DNA of 44,436 nt from Allopusillimonas ginsengisoli. Lineage in GTDB: Bacteria; Pseudomonadota; Gammaproteobacteria; Burkholderiales; Burkholderiaceae_B. A program made the translations under genes and the position numbers. The DNA lies in NCBI GenBank assembly GCA_005239165.1, contig RAPG01000020.1:1-44436 (forward strand), read 5' to 3'. A model generated the notes under the pieces. It saw only the letters and a program-made list of their open reading frames with translations. It made no database searches and was not told where the DNA came from. Positions 6,615-15,465 of this stretch are shown here, one piece after another (positions within the stretch are counted from its first letter, which is position 1; every line of letters begins with the position of its first letter).

Positions 6615-8558
6615 ATGGTTCAGATTACCTTGCCCGATGGCTCGCAACGCGAGTATGCAGGTCCCGTTTCAGTCAATGATGTTGCTTATTCGATAGGCAC
6701 GGGGCTGGGACGCGCGGCGCTGGCAGGGCGGGTAACCACAGATAAAAGTGAGCCCCGGCTGGTTGATACCAGTTATATCATCGACCGCGATGCGCAGCTC
6801 GCGATCATAACGGCCAAAGATGCTGATGGGCTTGACCTGATTCGCCACTCTACAGCTCATTTGCTGGCTTATGCAGTCAAGTCGCTGTTTCCTGATGCCC
6901 AGGTCACCATAGGTCCCGTCATCGATAATGGCTTTTACTACGATTTTTCGTACAAGCGGCCATTCACGCCCGAAGACCTTGAAGCCATTGAAAAGAAAAT
7001 GGCCGAGCTTGTCAAAAAAGATGAAGTGGTTACGCGCGAAGAATGGAAGCGCGACGATGCTGTGGCCTTCTTCAAGAGCATAGGTGAGCACTACAAGGCT
7101 GAGATCATCGCGTCGATTCCGTCAAACGAAAATATCAGTTTGTACCGTGAAGGTGATTTCATCGACCTGTGTCGAGGCCCGCACGTGCCTTCCACCGGCA
7201 AGCTCAAGGTCTTCAAGTTGATGAAGGTGGCTGGTGCCTATTGGCGTGGTGACAGCAACAATGAGATGTTGCAGCGTATTTACGGTACGGCGTGGGCGAC
7301 TAAAGAAGAACAGGCAGCCTATCTGCACATGCTCGAAGAGGCCGAAAAACGCGACCATCGCAAGCTGGGACGTGAACTCGACCTGTTCCACATGCAAGAA
7401 GAGGCGCCTGGCCTGATTTTCTGGCACCCCAAGGGCTGGACTCTATGGCAGCAGGTTGAGCAGTATATGCGGCATGTCTACCAGGATAACGGCTACGAAG
7501 AAGTAAAGGCACCGCAAATTCTTGACCTGTCACTGTGGAAAAAAACCGGCCACTGGGACAACTATGCCGAGAACATGTTCACCACAGAGTCTGAAAGTCG
7601 CAGTTATGGCCTCAAGCCCATGAACTGCCCGGGCCATGTGCAAATTTTTAACGCCAATCTGCACTCCTATCGCGAACTGCCAGTGCGCTATGGTGAGTTT
7701 GGACAATGCCATCGCAATGAGCCGTCGGGTTCACTGCATGGCATGATGCGGGTGCGCGGCTTCACTCAAGACGATGGCCATATTTTCTGTACCGAAGATC
7801 AGTTGCAGGACGAGTGTGCTGCGTTTACTTCGTTGTTGCAGAAGGTGTATGCTGATTTTGGCTTTGACGAAATTTTGTACAAAGTCGCGACTCGTCCTGA
7901 AAAGCGTATCGGCGCAGATGAGGTCTGGGATAAGGCCGAAAAGGCACTCATGGAGAGTCTTGACCGTACCGGCTGCGAGTATGAAGTAACGCCGGGAGAG
8001 GGTGCTTTTTACGGACCAAAAATCGAATACACCTTAAAAGATGCCATTGGCCGCCACTGGCAGTGCGGCACAATACAGGTTGATTTCTCCATGCCCAAAC
8101 GGCTGGGGGCCGAGTATGTCGACGCTTCAGATCAGCGCCAGACGCCGGTTATGCTGCATCGTGCCATACTGGGTTCTTTCGAGCGCTTTATCGGCATGCT
8201 CATCGAAAACCATGCTGGCGCCATGCCTGCCTGGCTTGCTCCTGTGCACGCCGTGGTGTGTTGTATTTCTGAATCGTCCGCTGATTATGCGGCCGAAATT
8301 ACGCTAAGCCTGAAAAAACAAGGGTTTAGAGCTGAATCCGATTTGCGTGGTGAAAAAATCACCCGTAAAATTCGTGAACACAGCATGCAAAAAGTACCGT
8401 ACATTCTGGTAGTGGGCGAAAAAGAGCGCGAGGCTGGTACTGTGGCCGTACGCGGACGCGGTGGTGTTGACCTTGGCGTCATGCCACTGGCTGGTTTCGC
8501 CGACCGCCTGAAACACGAAATAAAATCCAGGCAAGACGGCACCCAGACCGTCGCCTGA
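6615..8558 (+). CDS. thrS: Threonyl-tRNA synthetase
   Basis: ThrS charges tRNA-Thr with threonine. The 647-residue protein has the family's full length and order: TGS domain (MVQITLPDGSQREY), editing domain with HSTAHLLAYAVK, and class II core with the zinc Cys in MNCPGH. Motif 2 is in FGQCHRNEPSGSLHGMMRVR, and motif 3 is in HRAILGSFERF, followed by the anticodon-binding domain. The ATG at 6615 was chosen because it gives the family N-terminus and has AGGA (6604-6608) upstream; a TTG at 6594 lies inside the terminator T-run and is unlikely. infC follows after 32 bases. A Thr-codon attenuator probably controls it. Confidence 0.97.
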   Translation: MVQITLPDGSQREYAGPVSVNDVAYSIGTGLGRAALAGRVTTDKSEPRLVDTSYIIDRDAQLAIITAKDADGLDLIRHSTAHLLAYAVKSLFPDAQVTIGPVIDNGFYYDFSYKRPFTPEDLEAIEKKMAELVKKDEVVTREEWKRDDAVAFFKSIGEHYKAEIIASIPSNENISLYREGDFIDLCRGPHVPSTGKLKVFKLMKVAGAYWRGDSNNEMLQRIYGTAWATKEEQAAYLHMLEEAEKRDHRKLGRELDLFHMQEEAPGLIFWHPKGWTLWQQVEQYMRHVYQDNGYEEVKAPQILDLSLWKKTGHWDNYAENMFTTESESRSYGLKPMNCPGHVQIFNANLHSYRELPVRYGEFGQCHRNEPSGSLHGMMRVRGFTQDDGHIFCTEDQLQDECAAFTSLLQKVYADFGFDEILYKVATRPEKRIGADEVWDKAEKALMESLDRTGCEYEVTPGEGAFYGPKIEYTLKDAIGRHWQCGTIQVDFSMPKRLGAEYVDASDQRQTPVMLHRAILGSFERFIGMLIENHAGAMPAWLAPVHAVVCCISESSADYAAEITLSLKKQGFRAESDLRGEKITRKIREHSMQKVPYILVVGEKEREAGTVAVRGRGGVDLGVMPLAGFADRLKHEIKSRQDGTQTVA

Positions 8559-8590
8559 ACTATTTTTTAACAACCCTAGGAGTCTTAGAC

Positions 8591-9142
8591 ATCGCAACCG
8601 AAAAACCTCATCGCATCAATGGTGAAATCCGTGTCCCCGAGGTGCGTCTTATTGGCGTAGATGGCGAACAGCTGGGTGTATACAACACGCCCGACGCGCT
8701 GCGTCTTTCAGAAGAACACGAAGTTGATCTGGTCGAAATTGCACCGACCGCACTACCCCCTGTATGCCGCCTGATGGACTACGGCAAGTTCAAATATCAG
8801 GAACAAAAGCGCAAGCAGGAAGCGCGCTCCAAGCAGAAGATCATCCAGGTCAAAGAAGTCAAGTTTCGTCCGGGTACTGACGAAGGCGACTATCAGGTCA
8901 AACTTCGCAACTTGCGCCGCTTCATCGAAGAAGGCGACAAGGCCAAAGTTACCTTGCGTTTCCGCGGGCGCGAAATGGCGCACCAAGAGCTGGGCATGCG
9001 CGTTCTTGAACGCATTCGCGATGACCTCGAAGAGCTCTGCCAGGTTGAGGCCATGCCCAAACTGGAAGGCCGTCAAATGGTGATGGTGCTTGCTCCGCGT
9101 AAGAAGGCGGTAGCCGGCAAATCGGGCGACTCAGCCTCCTGA
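8591..9142 (+). CDS. infC: Translation initiation factor IF-3 (AUC start codon)
   Basis: IF-3 binds the 30S subunit and monitors start-codon selection. The 183-residue product carries the family motifs RINGEIR, EVRLIGVDGEQLG, VDLVEIAP, PPVCRLMDYGKFKYQ and the C-terminal MVMVLAPRK. No ATG, GTG or TTG exists at the right place: the conserved N-terminus ATEKPHRINGEIR is preceded by ATC at 8591. A strong AGGAG (8578-8582) lies 8 bases before it. Non-canonical starts (AUU, AUC, AUA) are a known autoregulatory feature of infC, because IF-3 rejects such codons. The downstream GTG at 8642 would delete 17 conserved residues. rpmI and rplT, normally next, are ~9 kb away. Confidence 0.95.
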   Translation: MATEKPHRINGEIRVPEVRLIGVDGEQLGVYNTPDALRLSEEHEVDLVEIAPTALPPVCRLMDYGKFKYQEQKRKQEARSKQKIIQVKEVKFRPGTDEGDYQVKLRNLRRFIEEGDKAKVTLRFRGREMAHQELGMRVLERIRDDLEELCQVEAMPKLEGRQMVMVLAPRKKAVAGKSGDSAS

Positions 9143-9206
9143 GTTTTAGTACATCATGACTGGGGCACCCGGTTTTCCGGGAGCCCGCAGCGCACCCGGG
9201 TGGCGT

Positions 9207-10166
9207 ATGCACATACTTTTTGTTATTGATCCATTGCCTGGTCTGAAGGCGTATAAAGATTCGTCAGTAGCGATGATGCATGCGCTGGTCGGGCGTGGCC
9301 ATACGTTAAGCGTAACCTTGCAAGACGAGCTCTTCATAGACCAGGGCATAGTCAAGTGCACCGCCACACGCATAGAACTTGTCGAGGGCGCTGATCTTCA
9401 CGGGCACGCGTGGTGGCGCAACGTTGCGCCGGCCGACGATGCAGAGCTTGGGCAGTTTGACGCTATCATCATGCGCAAAGACCCTCCCTTTGACATGGAG
9501 TATGTCTATGCCACGCATATGCTCGAATATGCCGAGGCGCAGGGCGCCCGGGTGTTCAACTCGGGGGCAGGCATACGCAATCATCCGGAAAAGCTCGCGA
9601 TTACCGAGTTTTCCGAATTTACGGCGCCTACACTAGTAACTCGCAACATGAAGCGGCTGCGCGAGTTCCACGCCAACCATCAAGATGTCATTGTCAAGCC
9701 ACTTGACGGCATGGGCGGCACGGGTATTTTCCGGCTGCAACCTGTTGAACCCAATCTTGGGGCAATACTCGAAACGCTAACCAATGATGGCAGCCGCAGC
9801 ATCATGGCTCAGCGTTATATTCCTGATATCGTCAACGGCGACAAGCGCATTCTCATTATTGGCGGTGAGGCTGTGCCGTATTCGCTGGCGCGCATTCCTC
9901 TGGCGGGCGAAACCCGCGGAAACCTGGCAGCTGGTGGGCGTGGCGTCGCGCAGCCGCTGACAGCGCATGATCTTGAAATCGCGCAAGCCATTGGGCCCAA
10001 GCTCGCCGAGCGTGGCCTGATTCTGGTTGGGCTCGATGTTATCGGCGACTACATTACCGAGATCAACGTCACAAGTCCAACCTGTTTTGTCGAGATTACC
10101 GAGCAAACCGGCTTTGATGTGGCTGCCCGTTTTGCCACCGCCCTCGAAGAGGCAGTGGGTATCTGA
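9207..10166 (+). CDS. gshB: Glutathione synthetase
   Basis: GshB ligates gamma-glutamylcysteine and glycine with ATP to make glutathione. The 319-residue protein begins MHILFVIDPLPGLKAYKDSS, as in the family. It shows the ATP-grasp motifs VIVKPLDGMGGTGIF and EINVTSPTCFVEITEQTG. The ATG at 9207 is preferred over the ATG at 9156, whose extra 17 residues are not family-like and would span a GC-rich hairpin (9163-9186). The next gene starts immediately after its TGA. Glutathione made here could feed the Atm1-type exporter encoded at 26515-28299, an inference from function only. Confidence 0.96.
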   Translation: MHILFVIDPLPGLKAYKDSSVAMMHALVGRGHTLSVTLQDELFIDQGIVKCTATRIELVEGADLHGHAWWRNVAPADDAELGQFDAIIMRKDPPFDMEYVYATHMLEYAEAQGARVFNSGAGIRNHPEKLAITEFSEFTAPTLVTRNMKRLREFHANHQDVIVKPLDGMGGTGIFRLQPVEPNLGAILETLTNDGSRSIMAQRYIPDIVNGDKRILIIGGEAVPYSLARIPLAGETRGNLAAGGRGVAQPLTAHDLEIAQAIGPKLAERGLILVGLDVIGDYITEINVTSPTCFVEITEQTGFDVAARFATALEEAVGI

Positions 10167-10595
10167 ATGGCACGTATAATTCTTGTCATGCATGAGCCTT
10201 TGGGTGCTGCGTTTGCGTCATGCGCCGAACATGTGATGGGCCATAAGGTCAATCTTGACGTATTCGACGTAGCACCTGATGCTGATCCCGAAGCAGAGGT
10301 TACCCGGCTTGCCCGGTTGCTGCGTCAGGAAAACGAACCTGCGTTGCTGCTGTGCGATATTTACGGTGCGACGCCTTTTAACATTGCCAAGCGGGCCATC
10401 CGCCTGGTTGCAGGCGATGACCTCGATGCGCATCTCATTACCGGCAGCAATTTATGCATGGTTCTCAAAGCATTGACCGAACAGCAAGAAAAACCAGATA
10501 AACTAAGCGAAAGTGTGCGCCAGGGTGCCCTCCGGGGTATCGTCGATGCAGAGTGCAAAGACATTACCCACTTCGGCACTGGGCGTGACAGTTGA
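10167..10595 (+). CDS. PTS system EIIA component, mannose family
   Basis: The 142-residue protein belongs to the EIIA-Man family. The likely phosphorylated histidine is H9 in LVMHEPLG, and DIYGATPFNIAKRAI is a family signature. The ATG follows the gshB TGA without a gap, and ptsH begins 38 bases downstream. No EIIB or EIIC sugar permease is nearby. Many betaproteobacteria keep such an EIIA-HPr-EI set as a regulatory phosphorelay, often with HPr kinase and PtsN elsewhere, so regulation is more likely than sugar uptake. Confidence 0.9.
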   Translation: MARIILVMHEPLGAAFASCAEHVMGHKVNLDVFDVAPDADPEAEVTRLARLLRQENEPALLLCDIYGATPFNIAKRAIRLVAGDDLDAHLITGSNLCMVLKALTEQQEKPDKLSESVRQGALRGIVDAECKDITHFGTGRDS

Positions 10596-10633
10596 ACCCT
10601 TCGGGTTGTGTCAATCAATCATAATAAGTTTTT

Positions 10634-10903
10634 ATGGCTACCATCGATATCGTCATCAGCAATAAGCTGGGTCTGCATGCCAGGGCAGCAGCCAAACTTA
10701 CCCAGCTCGCCAGTAAGTTTTCCAGCGAAATATTTATTGCCCGGGGTGCGCAGCGTGTTAACGCGAAAAGTATCATGGGGGTCATGATGCTTGCTGCCGG
10801 CATGGGCGTCACTGTCAAGGTTGATGCAACCGGGGAAGACGCCGAACAGGCGCTGCGCGACATCAAGGCCCTGTTCGACGGCAAGTTCGGCGAACACGAA
10901 TAA
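10634..10903 (+). CDS. ptsH: Phosphocarrier protein HPr
   Basis: HPr passes a phosphate from enzyme I to EIIA. The 89-residue product shows the active His15 in LGLHARAAAKL and Ser46 in NAKSIMGVMMLAA, the site used by HPr kinase. It lies between EIIA and ptsI in one direction. The ribosome site is weak (ATAAG). Length and both phosphorylation sites indicate a functional protein. Confidence 0.97.
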   Translation: MATIDIVISNKLGLHARAAAKLTQLASKFSSEIFIARGAQRVNAKSIMGVMMLAAGMGVTVKVDATGEDAEQALRDIKALFDGKFGEHE

Positions 10904-10937
10904 ACCTGCCTGCCTGTTTTTGGAGCCCCTCTGAATT

Positions 10938-12719
10938 ATGACGTCCGATAGTCCGGCACATACGACATCGTCAATGTCATCGCTACCGTCTGGTGGCCAT
11001 GCCATGGTGTGTGCCCAAGGCCAGGGCGTCGTTAAAGGGTATGCCATTGGCCGTGCGGCGGTCATGGGCGCTGCTGCGCTTGAAGTAGCTCACTACCGAA
11101 TTTCGCCTGAAGACACACAGGGCGAATGTGATCGCCTCAAATCGGCCCTGCAGACAGCACGCAACGAGCTTGATGCTATCGCGGTCACTCTGCCAGACGA
11201 TGCACCGCGCGAATTAGCCCCTTTGCTCACGGTGCACAGCATGTTGCTGGGTGACCCCATGCTTTTGCAGCAAACATGCGAGCTCATTATTGAGCGGCAC
11301 TATAACGCTGAGTGGGCGCTTACAAGCCAGGGTCAGTTTTTGACCGAACAGTTTGCCCTCATGGAGGACGAATATCTGCGCGAGCGCGGTGGTGACATAC
11401 GCCAGGTCATCGAGCGCGTGTTGCGGGTTATGGCAGGCTCGCCACCACTGCTGCCGGCCTTTGATTGCGCAGAAACCGATGATCCTTTGATTGTGGTGGC
11501 TCGCGACATATCGCCCGCAGACATGCTGCGTTTGCGCGGTGGCCGTTTTGCGGCATTTTTGACCGATCTGGGTGGGCCGACATCGCACACGGCTATCGTG
11601 GCTCGCAGCATGAATGTACCCGCTGTGGTCGGGCTGGGCCACTTTCGCGGTTTGGTGCGCGACGGAGATGTGCTCATCGCCGATGGTTTCACAGGCGCTG
11701 TGCTGGTCAATCCATCAGAGCAGATCCTGAACGAATACCGGCAGCGGCAGGCTGAGTATGCACGTCAGCGTGTTGAGCTTGCCAGATTGCGTGACGCGCC
11801 AGCCATGACCCTTGACGGCATCACGATCAAACTAGAAGCCAACATTGAGCTGCCTGAAGAGGCTGAAGCGGCCGTCCAGGCGGGTGCCGATGGCATAGGT
11901 CTGTTTCGCAGCGAGTTTTTGTTCATGGGGCGTCGAAATTTGCCTTCGGAACAAGAGCAGTACGAAGCTTACGTGTCGGTGGTCAAGACCATGCAGGGGC
12001 GGCCCGTCACCATACGCACACTTGATATTGGCGCCGACAAAAGCCTGGATGGTGACACCACGGTGGCTACCAATCCTGCGCTCGGCCTCAGGGCGATACG
12101 TTACTGTCTGGCCAATCCCGATATTTTCGCCACGCAATTGCGGGCCTTGTTGCGCGCCTCGGTGTTTGGACATGTTCGAATCCTTATTCCGATGATTTCC
12201 CATATGCATGAAGTGCACGCTACGCGCGCTGCCATAGAAAGTGCCTGTCGCGACCTCGACGAGCGTGGCACGCCTTATGCGCGCAATTATTCGCTGGGTG
12301 CCATGGTAGAGATTCCGGCCATTGCCATTGCTATCGAACCTTTCGTCGAGACGCTGGATTTTCTGTCTATTGGCACTAACGACCTAATCCAGTACACACT
12401 GGCCATAGACCGCGGCGACAGTGACGTGGCAGATCTCTATGATCCCATGCATCCCGCCGTGTTACGCCTTATTGCGCATACCATCAATGCTGGCGAAAGG
12501 GCCGGCAAGCCTGTTTCAGTCTGTGGCGAAATGGCGGGTGATTCAACGGTTACGCGTATGCTGCTTGGGTTGGGCCTGACTCAATTTTCTATGCATCCTC
12601 AACAAATGCTTGATGTCAAAAAAGAAATTCGTCAGGCCCATTCCAATGCGTTGAGAACCAAAGTGGCCATGGCTCTTAACCGCGCTGAGCGCATAGACCT
12701 GGCCTCTCTGGCCAATTAA
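10938..12719 (+). CDS. ptsI: PTS enzyme I (phosphoenolpyruvate-protein phosphotransferase)
   Basis: Enzyme I takes phosphate from PEP and gives it to HPr. The 593-residue protein has the phospho-histidine H217 in LGGPTSHTAIVARSMNVPAVV, the PEP-binding GLFRSEFLFM, and the C-terminal VSVCGEMAGD. A GGAG site is upstream of the ATG at 10938; its first ~25 residues (Ser/Thr-rich) precede conserved GQGVVKGYAIGRA, so ATG 10974 or 11001 is also possible. Its TAA stop overlaps the stop of convergent amtB, leaving no room for a terminator between them. Confidence 0.97.
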   Translation: MTSDSPAHTTSSMSSLPSGGHAMVCAQGQGVVKGYAIGRAAVMGAAALEVAHYRISPEDTQGECDRLKSALQTARNELDAIAVTLPDDAPRELAPLLTVHSMLLGDPMLLQQTCELIIERHYNAEWALTSQGQFLTEQFALMEDEYLRERGGDIRQVIERVLRVMAGSPPLLPAFDCAETDDPLIVVARDISPADMLRLRGGRFAAFLTDLGGPTSHTAIVARSMNVPAVVGLGHFRGLVRDGDVLIADGFTGAVLVNPSEQILNEYRQRQAEYARQRVELARLRDAPAMTLDGITIKLEANIELPEEAEAAVQAGADGIGLFRSEFLFMGRRNLPSEQEQYEAYVSVVKTMQGRPVTIRTLDIGADKSLDGDTTVATNPALGLRAIRYCLANPDIFATQLRALLRASVFGHVRILIPMISHMHEVHATRAAIESACRDLDERGTPYARNYSLGAMVEIPAIAIAIEPFVETLDFLSIGTNDLIQYTLAIDRGDSDVADLYDPMHPAVLRLIAHTINAGERAGKPVSVCGEMAGDSTVTRMLLGLGLTQFSMHPQQMLDVKKEIRQAHSNALRTKVAMALNRAERIDLASLAN

Positions 12720-13947
12720 AGTTGATAGGCACTTTCACCATGACTGGTAACGTTCAGCCCCTCACGTTCCTGGTCTGCATTCACCCGCATACCGCCGCTG
12801 CAAAGCTTGCTCGCGATGAAGCAGGCGATATAGGCGGCAGCCGCTGACCAGGCCAATGTAATCAGCACGGCCTCCAGCTGCAGCCACACCTGAAACGGAA
12901 TATCGCCAAGATGCTCCAGGCCAGGGCCTCCCAGAGGCTTGGCATTGAAGACGCCTGTCAGCAGGGCACCGGCGATTCCACCCACAGCGTGTATACCAAA
13001 GACATCCAGGCTGTCATCTGCTCTTAGCCAATGCTTCAGCCCGTTCACGCCCCACAGGCAGATTGCACCTGTAACGAGCCCGATAATGAAGGCGCCGACC
13101 GGGCCTACCAGACCCGCTGCGGGCGTTACACCCACCAGTCCGGCAACAGCACCCGAGATGGCACCAAGCAGCGAGGGCTTGCCTTTGTATTTCCACTCTA
13201 TGAGAGTCCAGCTTGCGATGGCGCCAGCGGTAGCGATGATGGTGTTAAAAAACGCCAGCGCTGCAGTTTCATTGGCAGCCAGTGCCGACCCTGCATTGAA
13301 ACCAAACCATCCTACCCAGAGCAGGGCCGCGCCAATCATCGCCATGGGCAGGTTATGAGGTTGCATGGGTTCACGCCCATATCCGAGCCGGCTGCCGACA
13401 AATATGCGGCCACCAGGGCGGCAACCCCGGCGTTAATGTGTACCACCGTGCCTCCCGCGAAATCCAAAGCGCCACGCGCCAGCAGCCATCCGCCCGGCCC
13501 CCAAACCATGTGTGCAATGGGAAGGTAGGCGAGTGTCATCCATACCGCAGTAAAGACCAATACCGCAGAGAAGCGGGCACGCTCTGCAAAGCCGCCGATA
13601 ATAAGGGCGCAGGTGATGCCTGCAAAAGTTGCCTGAAATGAGGCGAAAGTCAGTTCTGGAATGGTGCCGCTCATTTCGTATGAGCCCGTCGCCACATTTT
13701 GCATGCCGTTGAAGAAGAGGCGGGAAAGTCCTCCCAAAAATGCATTACCGTCTGTGAAGGCCAGAGAGTAGCCATAAGCAAACCAGAGAATCAGTGCCAG
13801 CGAAAATACGGACACCACCTGGATCAATACAGACAGTACATTCTTGCTTCGGACCAGCCCGCCATAAAAAAGCGCCAGCCCCGGCATGACCATTAATAAC
13901 ACCAGCAGAGTTGAAATGCTGACCCAAGCGAAATCGGCTTTATCCAT
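12716..13947 (-). CDS. amtB: Ammonium transporter AmtB (frameshifted)
   Basis: AmtB conducts ammonium/ammonia through the inner membrane and is blocked by GlnK. The N-terminal frame (13947 down to 13336) has the first helices, FAERARFSAVLVFTAVWM and the first twin-His region GGTVVHINAG. The C-terminal frame resumes as GYGREPMQPHNLPMAMIGAALLWVGWFGFNAGS and has the second twin-His motif FGIHAVGG. The frames meet at CC 13383-13384 (plus strand); one extra C gives a continuous ~410-residue AmtB. As written it is broken, most likely by a sequencing deletion. It follows glnK by 47 bases and shares its sigma-54 promoter. Confidence 0.9.
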
Positions 13948-13994
13948 GAGTAGTTCTCCTGAGGAGTGAAACAGTTAACGATGCAGTGACCATG

Positions 13995-14333
13995 TCAGAG
14001 GGCCGCTTCGCCTTGTTCGCCTGTGCGTATGCGCACAGCCTGCTCCAGGGGGGTTATGAATATTTTTCCGTCGCCGATTTTGCCAGTGTGGGCAGCCGTG
14101 CACAGGGTTTCTATCGCCAGTTCGAGCTGGTCGTCGGTCACTGCCAGCTCCAGACGCAATTTGGGCAAGAAGTCGACGGTGTACTCGGCACCACGGTATA
14201 GCTCGGTGTGGCCCTTCTGGCGGCCAAAACCTTTCACTTCAGAGACAGTCATGCCTTGTATGCCGATGTCGGAAAGCGCTTCTCGCACTTCGTCCAGCTT
14301 GAAAGGTTTGATAATGGCGGTGATGAGTTTCAT
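13995..14333 (-). CDS. glnK: Nitrogen regulatory protein PII (GlnK)
   Basis: PII proteins sense 2-oxoglutarate and ATP/ADP and are uridylylated under nitrogen limitation; GlnK docks on AmtB. The 112-residue product has the uridylylation site Y51 in ELYRGAEYTVDFLPK, the start MKLITAIIKPFKLDEVREAL, and the C-terminal GKIGDGKIFITPLEQAVRIRTGE. The ATG at 14333 gives the family start. It is the first gene of glnK-amtB, transcribed leftward from a sigma-54 promoter with upstream NtrC-like sites. Confidence 0.97.
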   Translation of the reverse strand: MKLITAIIKPFKLDEVREALSDIGIQGMTVSEVKGFGRQKGHTELYRGAEYTVDFLPKLRLELAVTDDQLELAIETLCTAAHTGKIGDGKIFITPLEQAVRIRTGEQGEAAL

Positions 14334-14369
14334 GGCAATTCCTCTGTTAGGGGGGACGAGAGGTTTTAC

Positions 14370-14384
14370 GCAATGAACGTGCCA
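14370..14384 (-). promoter_or_regulatory. Sigma-54 promoter of glnK-amtB
   Basis: Read on the minus strand the bases are TGGCACG, TTCA, TTGC: an exact match to the -24/-12 consensus. The predicted start is near 14359, giving a ~25-base leader before glnK. It implies expression under nitrogen limitation through RpoN. Confidence 0.92.
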
Positions 14385-14528
14385 GTTTGGCTGCGCAGAG
14401 AATAAAAAGAGAGGAGTAGTGGCCCCGGCTCCCGTTGTGTGCGGATATTCCGCATGCCAAATCAGTGTGGCAGCGTAAATTTCGCGGGCCAGCGGTAGAC
14501 CTAAAGTGGTGAGGCTGTATGGCGCTAC

Positions 14529-14564
14529 TGCACCAGAACGGGGAGGGTGCACCAAAACAGGGCA
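14529..14564 (-). promoter_or_regulatory. Tandem NtrC-like enhancer sites
   Basis: Two related 17-mers, TGCACCAGAACGGGGAG (14529-14545) and TGCACCAAAACAGGGCA (14548-14564), resemble the NtrC site TGCACC-N5-GGTGCA, the second better than the first. They lie ~170-205 bases upstream of the sigma-54 start with centres 19 bases apart, a normal enhancer position and spacing. Confidence 0.65.
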
Positions 14565-15139
14565 GTCTAGGCGATACAGGTGCATCTTACCCAGCCTGCA
14601 GCAAGATAGTGCGAAGGAGGTAGAAAATCTTGTCAAATATCATTCTGTGCGCTCATTGTTCAAGAATATTATTGAGCGCTGCAACGATTTCAGGTCTTCG
14701 ACTACAAACTCAGGTTCCCCTATGTCGCTGGTAGCGGTAACCGCTTTAGCAACTCATCGCTGCGTCCGTGTGTGTACATATTCTTGTCATGTCTGCACAA
14801 ACGACGCAACGGGTACAGATGAAAATGCTGTCAGGCCTGCCAGACGTGCACAAAAATGTAACAAAACCCTTTCCTGCCAGGGGGTTTGTATCTGTCTGTA
14901 GAAGGTCTTTTTCCACAAAACACGTCACACCCCACAGCTTATGCGGCTTTCAACAAAAAGCCGGGCCAAAAATCTGAATAAATGAAATCAGGAATTACAC
15001 TAGGTTTGTGGTGCAACCTTGTTCTGTCGCTAGAATTGTTACCAAGCCAGTTGTAACAAGCACAAGCTGGCCCGCCGGTGCGCAAGTCGCGCCGTATCGG
15101 CACGGTCTCTAGCGCGACGTTGGACGAGAGAGGAACCCC
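14565..15139. other. Intergenic region, no gene recognised
   Basis: Between the glnK enhancer and the first lipoprotein I see no frame with a recognisable product on either strand. An AAGGAGG at about 14615 is not followed by a convincing coding start. A TAGAAT at 15031-15036 could be the -10 of the lipoprotein promoter, with only a poor -35 (TTGTGG, spacer 19). Confidence 0.5.
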
Positions 15140-15346
15140 ATGAACAAATCGCGTGCTCATTTGGCTTTATTCGCCATGGTCGCCTCCATGAGCCTGGTTG
15201 TTGCATGCTCAAAAGAAGACGACACGCCTCCTCCAGCCGATTCTGGCATGACCACACCTGCACCTCAGGCAGCACCAGGCACCGCACCCGAGCCAAGCGG
15301 CACCACTCCCGAGCCGAGCCCGGCGCCTGGCACTTCGGCACAGTAA
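15140..15346 (+). CDS. Small Pro/Thr-rich lipoprotein
   Basis: The 68-residue product has a lipoprotein signal: MNKSRAHLALFAMVASMSLVVAC with lipobox VVAC, cleaved before the Cys to be lipidated. The mature part is only ~46 residues, rich in Pro, Thr, Ala and Glu, without a recognisable domain, so it is probably a flexible periplasmic tail. AGAGG precedes the ATG. Its signal region is very similar to that of the next gene, so the two are tandem paralogs. Function unknown. Confidence 0.75.
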   Translation: MNKSRAHLALFAMVASMSLVVACSKEDDTPPPADSGMTTPAPQAAPGTAPEPSGTTPEPSPAPGTSAQ

Positions 15347-15465
15347 GCGGGGGGCTGCAACCCGTTAATTGGCCAGATCATCAGTTCGCTGCTGGATTAT
15401 TTGTCGCGTTGCGATCCAGCAACGAAAGTATTTCGCGACGTAGCTTCAAAAAGTGAGGAAAAATC

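Noticed and set aside
9163..9186. Terminator between infC and gshB
   Set aside because: The hairpin is strong (CCCGG-TTTT-CCGGG core) but has no T-run.
14506..14901. Open frame in the glnK-lipoprotein gap
   Set aside because: It overlaps the NtrC-like sites, has Cys/Arg/Thr-rich composition unlike neighbouring proteins, and shows no domain or ribosome site.
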